Assembly: GCF_902158555.1 (NCBI RefSeq)
Contig: NZ_CABGGS010000006.1
Location: forward strand, 99,068-146,459
DNA from: Klebsiella spallanzanii
GTDB taxonomy: Bacteria; Pseudomonadota; Gammaproteobacteria; Enterobacterales; Enterobacteriaceae
Length of the DNA: 47,392 nucleotides
Direction: 5' to 3'
Shown here: piece by piece, positions 46,661 through 47,392 of the stretch
How the letters are laid out: every line of letters starts with the position of its first letter
Position numbering within the stretch: position 1 is the stretch's first letter
Program-made: the position numbers and the translations under genes
Notes under the pieces: model-generated
Database searches by the model: none
Told to the model about the DNA's origin: nothing
What the model saw: only the letters and a program-made list of their open reading frames with translations

Positions 46661-47166
46661 TTCCTCTTTTGGCTATCTCTGCCTGGAGCGGTACAGGTAA
46701 AACAACGTTGTTGAAGGCGCTGATCCCGGCATTATGTGCTGAAGGTCTACGCCCGGGGCTCATTAAACATACTCACCATGATATGGACGTGGATAAACCC
46801 GGCAAAGATAGCTATGAGCTACGTAAAGCCGGGGCTGCTCAGACAATTGTCGCCAGTTCACAACGCTGGGCATTAATGACGGAAACACCTGATGAACCAA
46901 CTCTGGACCTTGTCTGGCTGGTGAGCAGAATGGACGCATCAACGTTAGATTTAGTGCTAGTTGAAGGTTTTAAGCATGAATCTGTGCCAAAAATTCTGCT
47001 TTATCGGCAAAAAAACGGACATAGCTTAGAAGAGTTGGTGTTTGACGAGCACGTGATTGCGATAGCCAGTGATATTCCTGTCGAAACATCACTTCCACTG
47101 TTAGATCTGAATGATATTCAGCAGATAGTCACTTTTATTATGCAGTGGTTAAAGAGGCTTAAATAA
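46657..47166 (+). CDS. mobB: MobB, GTP-binding molybdopterin adaptor
   Basis: 169 aa. Walker A in [15 protein letters not shown] and conserved [16 protein letters not shown] and LVEGFKHE. It binds GTP and aids MobA, though it is not essential for the cofactor in E. coli. Overlap of four bases with mobA implies coupling. It ends 78 bases before the rRNA operon terminator. Confidence 0.96.
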   Translation: MIPLLAISAWSGTGKTTLLKALIPALCAEGLRPGLIKHTHHDMDVDKPGKDSYELRKAGAAQTIVASSQRWALMTETPDEPTLDLVWLVSRMDASTLDLVLVEGFKHESVPKILLYRQKNGHSLEELVFDEHVIAIASDIPVETSLPLLDLNDIQQIVTFIMQWLKRLK

Positions 47167-47243
47167 GCATCCGGTAGATATTTCAGATATAGCCATGTGC
47201 AATTATCCTGATATATTTATCGCTATTTGCGGACTATAAAAAC

Positions 47244-47273
47244 GCAAAAAGCCCATCCGTCAGGATGGGCTCT
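47244..47273 (-). terminator. rRNA operon terminator
   Basis: AGCCCATCC (47250-47258) pairs with GGATGGGCT (47263-47271) around GTCA. On the minus strand it is followed by five T, 13 bases past the 5S 3' end. Confidence 0.9.
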
Positions 47274-47284
47274 TCACTTGATTG

Positions 47285-47392
47285 ATGCCTGGCAGTTCCC
47301 TACTCTCACATGGGGAGACCCCACACTACCATCGGCGCTACGGCGTTTCACTTCTGAGTTCGGCATGGGGTCAGGTGGGACCACCGCGCTAC
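47285..47392 (-). rRNA. rrf: 5S ribosomal RNA, 3' part (108 of 120 nt)
   Basis: The minus strand from the right edge reads GTAGCGCGGTGGTCCCACC and ends GAACTGCCAGGCAT, the enterobacterial 5S rRNA without its first 12 bases, which lie beyond the window. By position next to mobB it corresponds to the distal end of rrnA. A CATGTGAG block is seen where E. coli has CATGCGAG. Confidence 0.97.

Overview
The window is chromosomal DNA from a member of the Enterobacteriaceae that is close to, but not, Escherichia coli. It keeps the E. coli rrnA-mobB-mobA-yihD-srkA-dsbA-polA-spf-csrC-engB-yihI-hemN-glnGLA-typA-ompL-yihOPQRSTUVWXY-dtd-yiiD-fdhE-fdo-fdhD gene order. Many proteins match the E. coli lengths (FdoG 1016 aa, GlnA 469, GlnG 469, HemN 457, EngB 210, YshB 36). 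It lacks yihF between dsbA and yihG and yihLMN between typA and ompL, and carries extra genes. I cannot name the genus from sequence alone.

Layout. 1-1456: end of a membrane protein (probably a mannose-family PTS EIID), a KdgM-type porin and a small DUF1471 periplasmic protein. 1585-7374: fdhD and the divergent selenocysteine-containing formate dehydrogenase-O operon fdoGHI, with in-frame UGA at 3362. 7431-11082: a three-gene cassette (secreted von Willebrand A protein, sensor histidine kinase, OmpR-type regulator) with its own promoter region, inserted between fdoI and fdhE. 11229-12158: fdhE. 12195-14092: an accessory patch with a ribbon-helix-helix antitoxin fused to the tail of a PIN toxin, two small basic genes, and a RelE/HigB-type toxin-antitoxin pair whose toxin has a nonsense codon. 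Most of this patch lies between two perfect 28-bp direct repeats. 14172-18902: esterase, yiiD, dtd, yihY, yihX and the regulator yihW. 18936-29670: the sulfoquinovose (sulfo-EMP) catabolic cluster yihVUTSRQPO-ompL. 29732-36220: typA and the nitrogen-control operon glnA-glnL-glnG, with NtrC and sigma-54 sites, then yshB. 36258-42678: hemN, a short membrane ORF, yihI, csrC sRNA, engB, Spot 42 sRNA and polA. 43075-47166: yihG, dsbA, srkA, yihD, mobA and mobB. 47285-47392: the 3' part of a 5S rRNA gene, the end of an rRNA operon.

How the genes work together. FdhD and FdhE mature the FdoGHI complex; DsbA folds periplasmic proteins; MobAB builds the molybdenum cofactor that FdoG needs. The yih cluster takes up sulfoquinovosides, hydrolyses them, converts sulfoquinovose through sulfofructose and its phosphate to DHAP plus sulfolactaldehyde, reduces the latter and exports the product. 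The gln operon senses and responds to nitrogen limitation.

The strongest candidates for undescribed biology are the VWA-kinase-regulator cassette, with a perfect 11-bp tandem repeat in front of it, and the repeat-bounded islet with a disarmed toxin and two unrecognised small genes.
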